NCBI RefSeq assembly: GCF_900168065.1
Contig: NZ_FUZZ01000006.1
Location: 1-64,000, forward strand
Length of the DNA stretch: 64,000 bases
Reading direction: 5' to 3'
Origin: Chitinophaga ginsengisegetis
Lineage (GTDB): Bacteria > Bacteroidota > Bacteroidia > Chitinophagales > Chitinophagaceae
Shown here: positions 15,662 through 24,454 of the stretch, in pieces
How positions within the stretch are numbered: position 1 is the stretch's first letter
Layout of the letters: each line of letters opens with the position of its first letter
Translations under genes and position numbers: made by a program
The notes under the pieces: generated by a model
The model's input: only the letters and a program-made list of their open reading frames with translations
What the model was told of the DNA's origin: nothing
The model's database searches: none

Positions 15662-16758
15662 AATTTTATCAAGGGAATAATTACTTTAAATGAATCTGCA
15701 TCATGCACAATTTCCGGCAGCCTGTCGGAAAGCAGCTGGTACCTGCTGATGATATTATGTATACCGATACCGGAAGAACTTACCTGTTTCTCAATGGGGA
15801 TCAGGATATTCTCCACCACTAAATTTTCATTATCAAGATATACTTTGATGATGAGCGGATTATTTTTTACGGTCTTATTATGTTTAAGGGCGTTTTCAAC
15901 CAGCAACTGCAGGGTGAGGGGCGGTACATGTAAATTATTGTTGTTGGTATCCACATTAATTTCAAAGTGTACACCGCTGCCTACCCGGTGCTCAATCAGG
16001 AAAATATAGGCAGTTAAAAATTTTAGTTCATCTGAAAGAAGAATAACGTCTTTCCTGGAATTTACCAATAAATAGCGATACACTTTGGAGAAATTCTCCG
16101 CGTACTGATAACCCAGTTGCTGGTTTTCGAGAATGAGTTCAGACAGTACACTCAGGTTGTTAAAAACAAAATGAGGATCAATTTGAAGCTTCAACGCCTG
16201 GAGCTCGGCCTCTGTGGCCGCCTGTTTATGTGTGGCAGCACTGAATTTATATTCTGCCGCCTCCATCGCCGCATTTTTCCAGTTTAAAATTAAGAAATCG
16301 CCCGTATGGATGGCAATGATCACAAATGAAATAATAACGCTGGTGACAACCCATTGAATAAGCCCCCTGATTTCTTCAATAGGCCAGTCAACATATCTTG
16401 TAACAGACTCGCCGTTTACCAGGCTATAGCAGAGTAAATTCGCCATGATGATCAACAGTACACTCACCATATTAAGACTGGTTTCTATTGCCAGCCGCTT
16501 TCCGGGATGTTCGGGCCACGGCAGGAGTTTATTGAGTTTGGCATGAATAGCAATACCAGACTCAGAAATCAGCAGGCAGGAAATGAGAGAAACCAGCCAC
16601 TCTGCCAACAGCGTGAAAATATTTCTGTCGAAGTAACTCTTCCAGAAAGATGCATAAGGATCTATCACATAGGAAACGAGGTACATTAATATGAAAGCAA
16701 AAAAAACGAATAAAATCCGCTTCCCTTTGTTACTTAAAAATGTTTCCCTCTTAGTCAT
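15658..16758 (-). CDS. LytS-like sensor histidine kinase
   Basis: This 366-residue membrane kinase is the partner of the LytTR regulator. Residues about 14-155 contain four membrane helices and no large external sensor domain. A helical linker (165-190) follows, then the His_kinase domain with phospho-acceptor His196 in LQIDPHFVFNNLS and the N box LVENALKHNK (Asn289). The glycine-rich ATP lid is near GIGIHNIISRY. The lack of an external domain suggests that it senses a membrane-embedded or membrane-perturbing cue, which would suit control of an efflux pump. Confidence 0.92.
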   Translation of the reverse strand: MTKRETFLSNKGKRILFVFFAFILMYLVSYVIDPYASFWKSYFDRNIFTLLAEWLVSLISCLLISESGIAIHAKLNKLLPWPEHPGKRLAIETSLNMVSVLLIIMANLLCYSLVNGESVTRYVDWPIEEIRGLIQWVVTSVIISFVIIAIHTGDFLILNWKNAAMEAAEYKFSAATHKQAATEAELQALKLQIDPHFVFNNLSVLSELILENQQLGYQYAENFSKVYRYLLVNSRKDVILLSDELKFLTAYIFLIEHRVGSGVHFEINVDTNNNNLHVPPLTLQLLVENALKHNKTVKNNPLIIKVYLDNENLVVENILIPIEKQVSSSGIGIHNIISRYQLLSDRLPEIVHDADSFKVIIPLIKL

Positions 16759-17048
16759 ATGTTCTTTAAATTTTGTAGAAAGATGTGGTCCTTTATCAAA
16801 AGTTAAACGCGGTAAAGGTACATCGAATAAATTCCTGACGGCTTATCTCCGGCCGGCAGGAGTCCCTGTTCAATCCGGCAAATGTTGCATTTTACCCGCT
16901 GAAAGTGTCCACTTTATTGCCCAATCGCCGGAAATGGCTCCTGAATGTCAGCATTGGCGTATCTGAAGCAGCAGTCATCAAAAAAAACAAGCGGCAAATG
17001 GCGGTAACCGCCTTGCAGGGTGTCTACTCTAAAAGCCGTCATCACGCA

Positions 17049-19337
17049 ATGCAGATACCACGTATAAGAAACGCCCGCCGGTTTTTTACCGGCTTACTTT
17101 GCAGCTTCTCCCTCGCCACAGCTGCGCAACAAAAAGAGCTGGTCGCCTATGCCAATACATTACAGGGCACCAATTCCGAATTTTCACTTAGTAATGGCAA
17201 TACGCATCCTTCTACAGCACTGCCTTTTGGCATGCATGCCTGGTCTGCACAAACAGGCAAAAACGGCGACGGCTGGAAATATCAATATAAAGCCACTACC
17301 ATCCGCGGCTTCCAGCAAACGCACCAGTGCAGCCCCTGGGTGGGCGACTATGCCGTATTCAGCCTGATGCCGGTAACGGGAAAGCTCACCGTTGGAGAAG
17401 AGGAGCGCGCTACGGCTTTCAGTCATGCGGATGAAATAGCCCGCCCGGACTACTACAAGGTAACTTTCGCCAATAAAATCACCACCGAATTATCGCCTAC
17501 GGAAAGAGGTGCACACCTGCGTTTTTCTTTCCCGGCAAAGCAACCAGCCTACATTGTGCTGGACGGCTATGATGCCCTGAGTGGTGTACAAATATTTCCG
17601 TCAGAAAGAAAAATTACCGGCTACGTCACCAATGGCCGCTTTATTCCCAAAGGCTTCAGGAACTATTTTGTGATCGTGTTCGACCAGCCCTTTGAAGCCA
17701 GCGGCGCCTGGGAAAATACAAACAACCGGATCTTTGCAGATACGCTATCCGCCGAAGGAAAAGGCGTAGGTGCATTTATACGTTTTAAAAACGGCGCTGT
17801 GGTACAGGCCAGGGTTGCTTCTTCCTATATCAGTGCCCAACAGGCGGAACTTACCTGGCAACAGGAACTCAAATCCTTCACCAGGCTGGAACAAACAAGG
17901 GCGGCTGCCGCCAGAATCTGGAACACCCTCTTTGGCAGGGTGCTGGTGGAAGGTGGAACGGAAAAAGATAAAGCCACTTTTTATTCCTGTCTTTTTCGCG
18001 CCAATCTTTTCTCACATACATTCTTTGAATACAACAGCAAAGGAGAACCTTATTACTTCAGTCCATACGACGGTAAGATACACAATGGGTACATGTACAC
18101 CGACAACGGCTTCTGGGATACCTTTCGCGCACAGTTCCCGCTAAACACCATCCTGCACCCCACTATGGAAGGGCGCTATATGCAGGCGCTGCTGGATGCA
18201 CAACAACAATGCGGCTGGCTCCCTGCCTGGTCGTTTCCCGGCGAAACAGGCGGTATGCTCGGCAATCACGCCATTTCCCTGCTGGCCGATGCCTGGGTGA
18301 AAGGTATCCGCACCTTCAATCCCAAACAGGCGCTGGACGCCTATTTCCACGAAGCCATGAACAAAGGCCCCTGGGGCGGCGCCAATGGCCGCGCAGGTTG
18401 GAAAGAATATTATCAGCTGGGCTATGTAAGTTTCCCGGAGTCGCACGGCAGCACCTCGCAAACATTGGAATACGCATACGATGATTTCTGCGGTTATCAA
18501 CTGGCGAAGCTCACCGGCAACGATTTCTATCAGTACGTTTTTGGTCGCACCATGTATAATTATAAAAACCAGTACGACAGTCTCACCGGGTTTATGCGTG
18601 GCCGTAAGCTGGATGGCGCCTGGCTGGAAAACTTTGATCCGTATGAATGGGGCGGCCCCTACACAGAAGGAAATGCCTGGCACTGGCAATGGTCGGTATT
18701 CCACGATGTACAGGGCCTGATTAACCTGATGGGAGGAAATACACCCTTCATCACAAAACTGGATTCGGTTTTCAGCGCCCCCAATAAAGTAAATGTTGGC
18801 GCTTACAAACAAACGATCCACGAAATGACGGAAATGGTAAATGCCAACATGGGACAATATGCACACGGCAACCAGCCCGTGCAACACATGATCTATCTTT
18901 ATAACTATGCCGGTCAACCCTGGAAAACACAGGCGCACGTACGGAATGTAATGACCAGACTTTACAATGCAGGCGAAAACGGGTACCCCGGTGATGAAGA
19001 CCAGGGGCAGATGTCGTCCTGGTACGTGATGAGCGCTATGGGCTTTTACAGCGTGTGCCCCGGCACGGATCAATACGTGATCGGCAGCCCGCTGTTTCCG
19101 AAAATGACGGTAACACTGGAAAACGGGAAGCGGTTTGTAGTGGAAGCCCGCAACAACAGCCCGGAAAATGTATATATCCAGTCGGCGGTGCTCAACGGCA
19201 AACCCTGGCCGCATAACTGGCTCCGGCATGCGGATATCGTTAATGGCGGCGTGCTGCTGCTGGAAATGGGCAATAAACCGGCTACCGGCCGGGGCATCAC
19301 AAACGAGGATAAACCTTTTTCGTTAAGCAGCCGGTAA
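17049..19337 (+). CDS. GH92 alpha-mannosidase, secreted
   Basis: This 762-residue exo-alpha-mannosidase belongs to GH92, a calcium-dependent inverting family (alpha-1,2/1,3/1,4/1,6 specificities) widespread in Bacteroidota. The frame is open back to 16905, but ATG 17049 is chosen because a signal peptide starts there (MQIPRIRNARRFFTGLLCSF, cleavage near TAAQQ). Signatures are NTHPSTALPFGMHAW near the N-terminus, ETGGMLGNHAISLLADAW, and the catalytic-base block GDEDQGQMSSWYV (Asp649, Glu650, Asp651). It lies just before the sigma factor gene and is probably part of the alpha-mannoside locus. Confidence 0.92.
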   Translation: MQIPRIRNARRFFTGLLCSFSLATAAQQKELVAYANTLQGTNSEFSLSNGNTHPSTALPFGMHAWSAQTGKNGDGWKYQYKATTIRGFQQTHQCSPWVGDYAVFSLMPVTGKLTVGEEERATAFSHADEIARPDYYKVTFANKITTELSPTERGAHLRFSFPAKQPAYIVLDGYDALSGVQIFPSERKITGYVTNGRFIPKGFRNYFVIVFDQPFEASGAWENTNNRIFADTLSAEGKGVGAFIRFKNGAVVQARVASSYISAQQAELTWQQELKSFTRLEQTRAAAARIWNTLFGRVLVEGGTEKDKATFYSCLFRANLFSHTFFEYNSKGEPYYFSPYDGKIHNGYMYTDNGFWDTFRAQFPLNTILHPTMEGRYMQALLDAQQQCGWLPAWSFPGETGGMLGNHAISLLADAWVKGIRTFNPKQALDAYFHEAMNKGPWGGANGRAGWKEYYQLGYVSFPESHGSTSQTLEYAYDDFCGYQLAKLTGNDFYQYVFGRTMYNYKNQYDSLTGFMRGRKLDGAWLENFDPYEWGGPYTEGNAWHWQWSVFHDVQGLINLMGGNTPFITKLDSVFSAPNKVNVGAYKQTIHEMTEMVNANMGQYAHGNQPVQHMIYLYNYAGQPWKTQAHVRNVMTRLYNAGENGYPGDEDQGQMSSWYVMSAMGFYSVCPGTDQYVIGSPLFPKMTVTLENGKRFVVEARNNSPENVYIQSAVLNGKPWPHNWLRHADIVNGGVLLLEMGNKPATGRGITNEDKPFSLSSR

Positions 19338-19353
19338 TAACACGGCTGCAGGT

Positions 19354-19383
19354 AATTTCGTACCGACATTAAGAATTTCGTAC
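19354..19383 (+). promoter_or_regulatory. Exact 10-bp direct repeat upstream of the sigma factor gene
   Basis: AATTTCGTAC occurs at 19354-19363 and again at 19374-19383, a period of exactly 20 bp or about two DNA turns. The second copy ends 33 bases before the sigma factor ATG. Two identical half sites on one DNA face are a typical operator for a dimeric regulator. The binding protein is unknown. Confidence 0.5.
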
Positions 19384-19416
19384 TGAAACGATTAAATTAG
19401 CCCGTAGTTCGAATTC

Positions 19417-20049
19417 ATGTCGATGCGAAAAGATTTTTCCACGTATACAGATGAAGAGTTGTTCCTGTTTGTAAAGCAGGGGCATAAGGATGCGTTTGAG
19501 GATATCTACAGGCGCTTCTGGCAGGAGTTACTGGATGCCGCTTACCGGCGCGTAAAAGTGCAGGAATCCGCCATGGAGCTGGTGCAAAGCCTGCTGGTAG
19601 ACCTGTACCTGAAAAGGGAAACCATTTCTCTGAACACCTCGCTCCGCAATTACCTGCACACGTCACTGAAAAACAGGGTACTGAATACCATCCGTTCACA
19701 ATTGGTGCGTAACACCTATCAGCAACACGTATTGAACGACAACAGCCACTATGCGTCCGATGCCGCCAGCACCCTGCAATTAAAGGAATTGCAGCGGCAT
19801 ATAGATGAGTCCTGCGCCAGCATGCCCGAAAAATGTAGGGAAGTATTTTACCTGAGCAGGAGAGAGCAGTTGTCGTACCAGCACATCGCGCGGCAACTGA
19901 ATATTTCGGTGAACACCGTAGAGAAACATATGGTGAAAGCGCTGAAAATACTGCGCTCTCACCTGAAACAATACCACTACATCGTGTTCTGGTGCGTGGT
20001 ATCCCTGTTGCTGCTGTGGGGGCAAATGTCAAACTATTTTGAATCGTGA
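19417..20049 (+). CDS. ECF-type RNA polymerase sigma factor with C-terminal membrane helix
   Basis: This 210-residue sigma-70 family factor has region 2 at about 10-90 (DEELFLFVKQGHKDAFEDIY) and region 4 at about 122-186. Region 4 has the PEKCREVFYLSRREQLSYQH helix-turn-helix and NISVNTVEKHMVKALKILR. The last 25 residues form a hydrophobic segment (IVFWCVVSLLLLWG, about 188-202), so the protein may be held at the inner membrane. In Bacteroidota such factors pair with a FecR anti-sigma protein and an STN-type SusC, exactly the next two genes. It likely controls this carbohydrate locus. An alternative ATG lies six bases downstream. Confidence 0.93.
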   Translation: MSMRKDFSTYTDEELFLFVKQGHKDAFEDIYRRFWQELLDAAYRRVKVQESAMELVQSLLVDLYLKRETISLNTSLRNYLHTSLKNRVLNTIRSQLVRNTYQQHVLNDNSHYASDAASTLQLKELQRHIDESCASMPEKCREVFYLSRREQLSYQHIARQLNISVNTVEKHMVKALKILRSHLKQYHYIVFWCVVSLLLLWGQMSNYFES

Positions 20050-20075
20050 TGGCGGTAAGCCATTTTTCAGGTGTC
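20049..20075 (+). promoter_or_regulatory. 27-bp motif upstream of fecR, shared with the block 2 upstream region
   Basis: The motif reads ATGGCGGTA, five variable bases, TTTTT, two bases (the second A), GGTGTC. The same arrangement with the same spacing recurs at 32088-32114, before the second block of Sus genes. It begins at the very end of the sigma gene and ends 17 bases before the fecR start. It could be a sigma-ECF-dependent promoter or another shared regulatory element. The arm ATGGC/GCCAT followed by T5 here could also form a small hairpin. Confidence 0.5.
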
Positions 20076-20091
20076 TAATGTTAGAGAGACT

Positions 20092-21075
20092 ATGGATATG
20101 AACAACACCCGGTTAAAAGAATTATTGGATAAATACCTGGACGGTACAGCCACTGAAGTTGAAATCAGTGAGGTGGACAATTGGTACAGGTCTTTCGAAA
20201 ATGATCCGGCCTTCACCGCGCAATTCAGCCCGGAGCAACGCGCTGCGTTGGAACAGCTGATCTTCCTGCGTATCAGTCGCCAGGTAGACGCAGCGGAACC
20301 ACGGGTGAGCTACCGGTCTGTTCGTTGGTGGGCTGCCGCTGCTGCTGTGGCTTTGCTCATTACCGCAGGCGCATTCTTCCTGATTCGTAAACAACCGGTT
20401 CAACCGGGAAAAACGATAGCAAGCGTAACAGAACAAACAACTAAAAAAGGTATAAAAAAGATCAGCCTGCCGGATAGCAGTATCGTGTGGTTGAATATAG
20501 ACAGTAAGATCCGGTATGAAGAAGCTAAAGGCCGGGAGATCTGGCTGGATGGAGAAGCCTACTTTGAAGTAGCACCCAAACAAGGCGCTCCCTTTTTGGT
20601 ACATGCCGGTACACTCAATATTAACGTACTCGGAACCAGCTTTAACATCGACGCCTATACGCCGGATGCAAAAGTAACCGTAACGGTAGCCAGCGGAAAA
20701 GTAGCCATTGGCAATGATCAGCGTAGCCATACTACATTGGCCGCCAATCAGCAGGCTATTTACCACGCTGCAAAAGATCAGCTGGAAACAAACAACATCG
20801 CTGCCGCCGACATCAGCGCCTGGACACAGGGGCAGCTGATCTTTAAGAAAGCTTTGTTCCGCGATATTGCACAAAAACTGGAACGCAGGTACGATGTACG
20901 TATCCTGTTTGCCAGCGAACAAATTGCCAACTCATTGCTCACCGCCCGGTTCGATGCCAACGTGCCGTTTAAAAACGTACTGGGTATGCTGTGTGATATC
21001 TATGGGTTTAGCTACCGGCAAACGCCGGGCAAAAACGAATACCTGGTTTACAAAAAAAGTCAACCAAATAAATAA
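20092..21075 (+). CDS. FecR-family anti-sigma factor
   Basis: This inner-membrane regulator holds the sigma factor and passes on the signal from the SusC receptor. From ATG 20092 it has 327 residues; a GTG at 20071 would add seven and ATG 20098 would remove two. A cytoplasmic N-terminal part (to about 78) is followed by one membrane helix (about 79-98, RWWAAAAAVALLITAG), the FecR domain (about 110-210, with IWLDGEAYFEVAP and LGTSFNIDAY) and a C-terminal DUF4974 domain (LIFKKALFRDIAQKLERRYD). It lies 42 bases after the sigma gene and 39 before susC. Confidence 0.93.
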   Translation: MDMNNTRLKELLDKYLDGTATEVEISEVDNWYRSFENDPAFTAQFSPEQRAALEQLIFLRISRQVDAAEPRVSYRSVRWWAAAAAVALLITAGAFFLIRKQPVQPGKTIASVTEQTTKKGIKKISLPDSSIVWLNIDSKIRYEEAKGREIWLDGEAYFEVAPKQGAPFLVHAGTLNINVLGTSFNIDAYTPDAKVTVTVASGKVAIGNDQRSHTTLAANQQAIYHAAKDQLETNNIAAADISAWTQGQLIFKKALFRDIAQKLERRYDVRILFASEQIANSLLTARFDANVPFKNVLGMLCDIYGFSYRQTPGKNEYLVYKKSQPNK

Positions 21076-21114
21076 TCCGGAAGGATCAGCCACGAGGCGT
21101 GATAATTTCAAGTT

Positions 21115-24100
21115 ATGAAAGTGAAAACAGCGGAGTGCTTGCACATGACGCCCAGGTGGCTCGCCTGCCTGGTGCTGGCATTGTGTTGCCTGTACCCGCC
21201 GCGGATCACGGCCCAACCGGGAACAACAGAACTGAAACGGACTACGGTAGATATATACGTTGTGAATGAAACACTCGATAAAGTGTTTGAACAGGTGGAA
21301 GCAGCCACCACATTCCGGTTTGTATATAACCCGTCGGAAATAGCAAAAAGCGGAAAAGTAACGATCAATAAAAAGAATATTCCGGTGGAACAGGTGCTGA
21401 AATTATTGCCAGCTGTATTACAATATGAACTGCGTGGCAGGAACCTCCTCATCACCCGGAAGGAACCGCCGCCTTTGAACCAGGCTTCGGTATTAACAGG
21501 AAAGGTAACGGATACCAACGGCAACCCACTGCCGGGTGTATATGTGATGAAGAAAGGTTTGCAGCCCCGCATCGTAACAGATCCGGACGGCTCCTTCAGC
21601 ATCCATGCCGATCCGGGCGATACCCTGCGCTTCAGTCTTCCGGGCTTTGGCGAACAGGAAGTGCCGGTGGAAAGAGTGAATATGCTGTACGTTTCCCTGC
21701 TGGCAAAATATGCCTCTCTCAAAGAAGTAGTGGTGATCGGCTACGGCACTTCCAGCAAGGAAATGCTCACTACGGCCGTGGGCACCGTAAGCGGCGATGT
21801 ATTAAAGGAACGCGCTACTACCATGAACCTCATGCAGGGACTGGCAGGAAAAGTTGCCGGCGTAAGCGTGATGATGAATTCCGGAAAACCCGGCGGTAAC
21901 CCGATCGTAAAAATCAGGGGCACGGGTTCCATCAACGCTTACAACGGCCCGCTGTATGTGGTAGACGGGATTGTGGGCGCCGATCCGCTGATCCTTGATC
22001 CGAATATTGTGGCTTCGGTAGACGTGCTGAAAGATGCGGCTGCCTCGGCAATTTATGGCGCAAGGGGATCCAATGGCGTGATCGTGATCACCACCAGGAA
22101 AGGAACAAAAAGCAGCCCGGCTATTTCGTTCCGCAACACCCTCAGCTTTGGCTCACTGGCCCGCAAAGTAAAGCTGATGAATGCAGAAGAAGCACTGGAG
22201 ATGTTTAAACGGGAGTATGAATATCTTCCCGGCCGCACAGCGCCGCATCTCGATGCCTCCTGGCAGTTTCCGCGGAAGGAAGAACTTTTCAATGCGGATG
22301 GTACGCCTAAATATCATACGGACTGGCAAAAGGAAGCAAGTCGCCTCGCAGTGTCCCACGAACATTCGTTGTCGCTGTCTGCGGGAAAGGATGGCTTCTC
22401 TGCCCTTGTCAATCTTTCTTACAACGACCAGCAGGGAATCCTGATCAATAGCTACTCCCGGCAAATCAACGGCTTTATCAACCTCGGCTGGGATGTTACA
22501 AAATGGCTGCACGTACAGGCAGTGATCAACAGCGGCGCCGCGAAACAAAATAATGTCGACATCAATACATTCGGACTGAATGCTGTGCGCCAGATCTATG
22601 AGTTTCTGCCCTTCCTGCCGGTACGTTATGCCGATGGCACGTATTCGCGCAAAGGGGATTACCCGGGTGCAGAGGATTCTGAAAACCCGGTAAGACTCAT
22701 GCGGGAAGTGAAGTCGGTGGCCGGCCGCACGTACACGATGGGCAACCTGATCACTACCATCCGCCTGAACAGTAAACTGCATATCACAGCAGGTTTGAGC
22801 GGGCAAACAGGCGCCACCTACAACCTGTATTATTCCGGCCGGGATATCCGTGGCTATTCTGATACACAACAGGGCGTGGCCACCCGTGCAAATGGAAATT
22901 CCGGTTCGTGGACTTCGGAAGATTACCTGACCTGGAACAACCAGTTTGGCAAACATAAAGTCACCGCCGTGGCTGGCGCCAGCTGGTACTATTTCGGGAA
23001 CATGAGCACCCAGGCAGGAAGCGAAGGCTTCTTCGATGATTTCTTTTCCTACAACAGCCTGCAAACAGGGCTGGTGCCGCAACGGCCACAGTCGGGAACA
23101 AGCAATACAGCGATGAACTCCTATTATATGCGGTTTAATTACGACTACGACAGCCGCTACCTGTTTGGGTTTTCTTTCCGCGCAGATGGGTCTTCGCGTT
23201 TCGGCGCCAATAACGTGTACGGCTATTTCCCCAGTTTCTCAGGCGCGTGGCGGTTGTCGTCGGAGCCTTTCCTCCGGCACGTGCGCAGCATCAACGACCT
23301 GAAGATACGCGGCAGCTATGGCATTGTAGGCAATGCGGACATCGGCGATTATGTAACGCAGGACAGGCTGAGGAGCGGCCAGGTAGCATTCAATGGTCAG
23401 GCCGCACCGGCCGTGATGCTGGAAGCATTGGGCAACAAAAATCTTAAATGGGAAAAAGCCCACCAGCTGAATATCGGCGTCGATGTTTCACTGCTGGATA
23501 ACAGGATACAATTTACCGGCGACGTTTATAACCGCGTAACAAAAGACCTGTTGTATTACAGGTTGATGCCTGCTACTACCGGCTACGAGGGCGTGTTTGA
23601 CAATATCGGTTCTATCCGCAACAGGGGCGTTGAACTGTCGCTGGTCACCAACAACATCCGGCGCAAACAGTTTTCATGGAACACTTCCCTGATCTATTCC
23701 ATGAACCGCTCCCGCGTGCTGGAACTGAATGGCGATATCATGTATCCCTGGGGTGGCCGCATCATGGAAGGACGCCCGTTAAACGAATTTTATGGCTACC
23801 GCCGGCTGGGCACCTGGGGCACAGCTGAAGCGCCCGAAGCAGCTGCCTATGGCAAAAAGCCAGGCGATGTGAAATATGCAGATGGAAACAATAATAAAGT
23901 GAAAGATGCCAACGACCGTACGGTACTGGGCAACGGCATGCCCGGTTTTGAAGCAAGCCTGAGTAATACGTTTACCTATAAAAATTTTTCGCTGTTGGTA
24001 GATGTGCAAACGATTTATGGACACAGCCTGGCAAATTTTACCAGGATGCTCATGGAAAATGCAGCGCCCACCACCAACAGCTACCGCAACCTCCTCAACG

Positions 24101-24438
24101 CCTGGACGCCGCAACAGCAGGGTGGCATGAACCCGGCGCTGCGGCTGCCACAGGACGGACTGGATAATGAGATGGACAGTTACTACATAGAGAAAGGCAC
24201 GTTCCTGCGTATACGCAATATCGCGCTGGCGTACCGGCTGAAGGAAGACTGGCTCGCACGGTATCATATAAAGTCCGCCGCCATCAGTGTCAGCGCAGAA
24301 AATTATTTCCTGTTCACAAAGTACAAAGGGTATGATCCTGAAGCCTCCTCATTCGATGGCGACTTTAACCAGGGAGTGGATATGTATCAGTACCCGAAAG
24401 CGAAAACACTGGCGTTCACATTAAATGTTACATTCTGA
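21115..24438 (+). CDS. SusC/RagA TonB-dependent receptor with STN signalling domain
   Basis: This 1107-residue outer-membrane transporter imports glycans with its SusD partner. After the signal peptide (to about residue 34) comes an STN domain (about 45-118, DIYVVNETLDKVFEQVEAAT). A carboxypeptidase-D-like domain (about 125-198, LTGKVTDTNGNPLPGVYV), a plug with the SusC hinge LKEVVVIGYGT and a 22-strand barrel ending in Phe follow. The STN domain contacts FecR in FecA-type signalling, so substrate binding here should release the sigma factor encoded two genes upstream. The start at 21115 has an alternative at Met11. Its stop lies 16 bases before susD. Confidence 0.95.
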   Translation: MKVKTAECLHMTPRWLACLVLALCCLYPPRITAQPGTTELKRTTVDIYVVNETLDKVFEQVEAATTFRFVYNPSEIAKSGKVTINKKNIPVEQVLKLLPAVLQYELRGRNLLITRKEPPPLNQASVLTGKVTDTNGNPLPGVYVMKKGLQPRIVTDPDGSFSIHADPGDTLRFSLPGFGEQEVPVERVNMLYVSLLAKYASLKEVVVIGYGTSSKEMLTTAVGTVSGDVLKERATTMNLMQGLAGKVAGVSVMMNSGKPGGNPIVKIRGTGSINAYNGPLYVVDGIVGADPLILDPNIVASVDVLKDAAASAIYGARGSNGVIVITTRKGTKSSPAISFRNTLSFGSLARKVKLMNAEEALEMFKREYEYLPGRTAPHLDASWQFPRKEELFNADGTPKYHTDWQKEASRLAVSHEHSLSLSAGKDGFSALVNLSYNDQQGILINSYSRQINGFINLGWDVTKWLHVQAVINSGAAKQNNVDINTFGLNAVRQIYEFLPFLPVRYADGTYSRKGDYPGAEDSENPVRLMREVKSVAGRTYTMGNLITTIRLNSKLHITAGLSGQTGATYNLYYSGRDIRGYSDTQQGVATRANGNSGSWTSEDYLTWNNQFGKHKVTAVAGASWYYFGNMSTQAGSEGFFDDFFSYNSLQTGLVPQRPQSGTSNTAMNSYYMRFNYDYDSRYLFGFSFRADGSSRFGANNVYGYFPSFSGAWRLSSEPFLRHVRSINDLKIRGSYGIVGNADIGDYVTQDRLRSGQVAFNGQAAPAVMLEALGNKNLKWEKAHQLNIGVDVSLLDNRIQFTGDVYNRVTKDLLYYRLMPATTGYEGVFDNIGSIRNRGVELSLVTNNIRRKQFSWNTSLIYSMNRSRVLELNGDIMYPWGGRIMEGRPLNEFYGYRRLGTWGTAEAPEAAAYGKKPGDVKYADGNNNKVKDANDRTVLGNGMPGFEASLSNTFTYKNFSLLVDVQTIYGHSLANFTRMLMENAAPTTNSYRNLLNAWTPQQQGGMNPALRLPQDGLDNEMDSYYIEKGTFLRIRNIALAYRLKEDWLARYHIKSAAISVSAENYFLFTKYKGYDPEASSFDGDFNQGVDMYQYPKAKTLAFTLNVTF

Positions 24439-24454
24439 ATAAAGGAATTGAAAT

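Noticed and set aside
18141..19229. Long (362-codon) minus-strand frame opposite the first GH92 gene
   Set aside because: It is a shadow caused by codon bias; the GH92 catalytic block is on the plus strand of the same DNA.
22153..23082. 309-codon minus-strand frame opposite susC
   Set aside because: No start context or family resemblance; the susC plug and barrel are encoded on the other strand.
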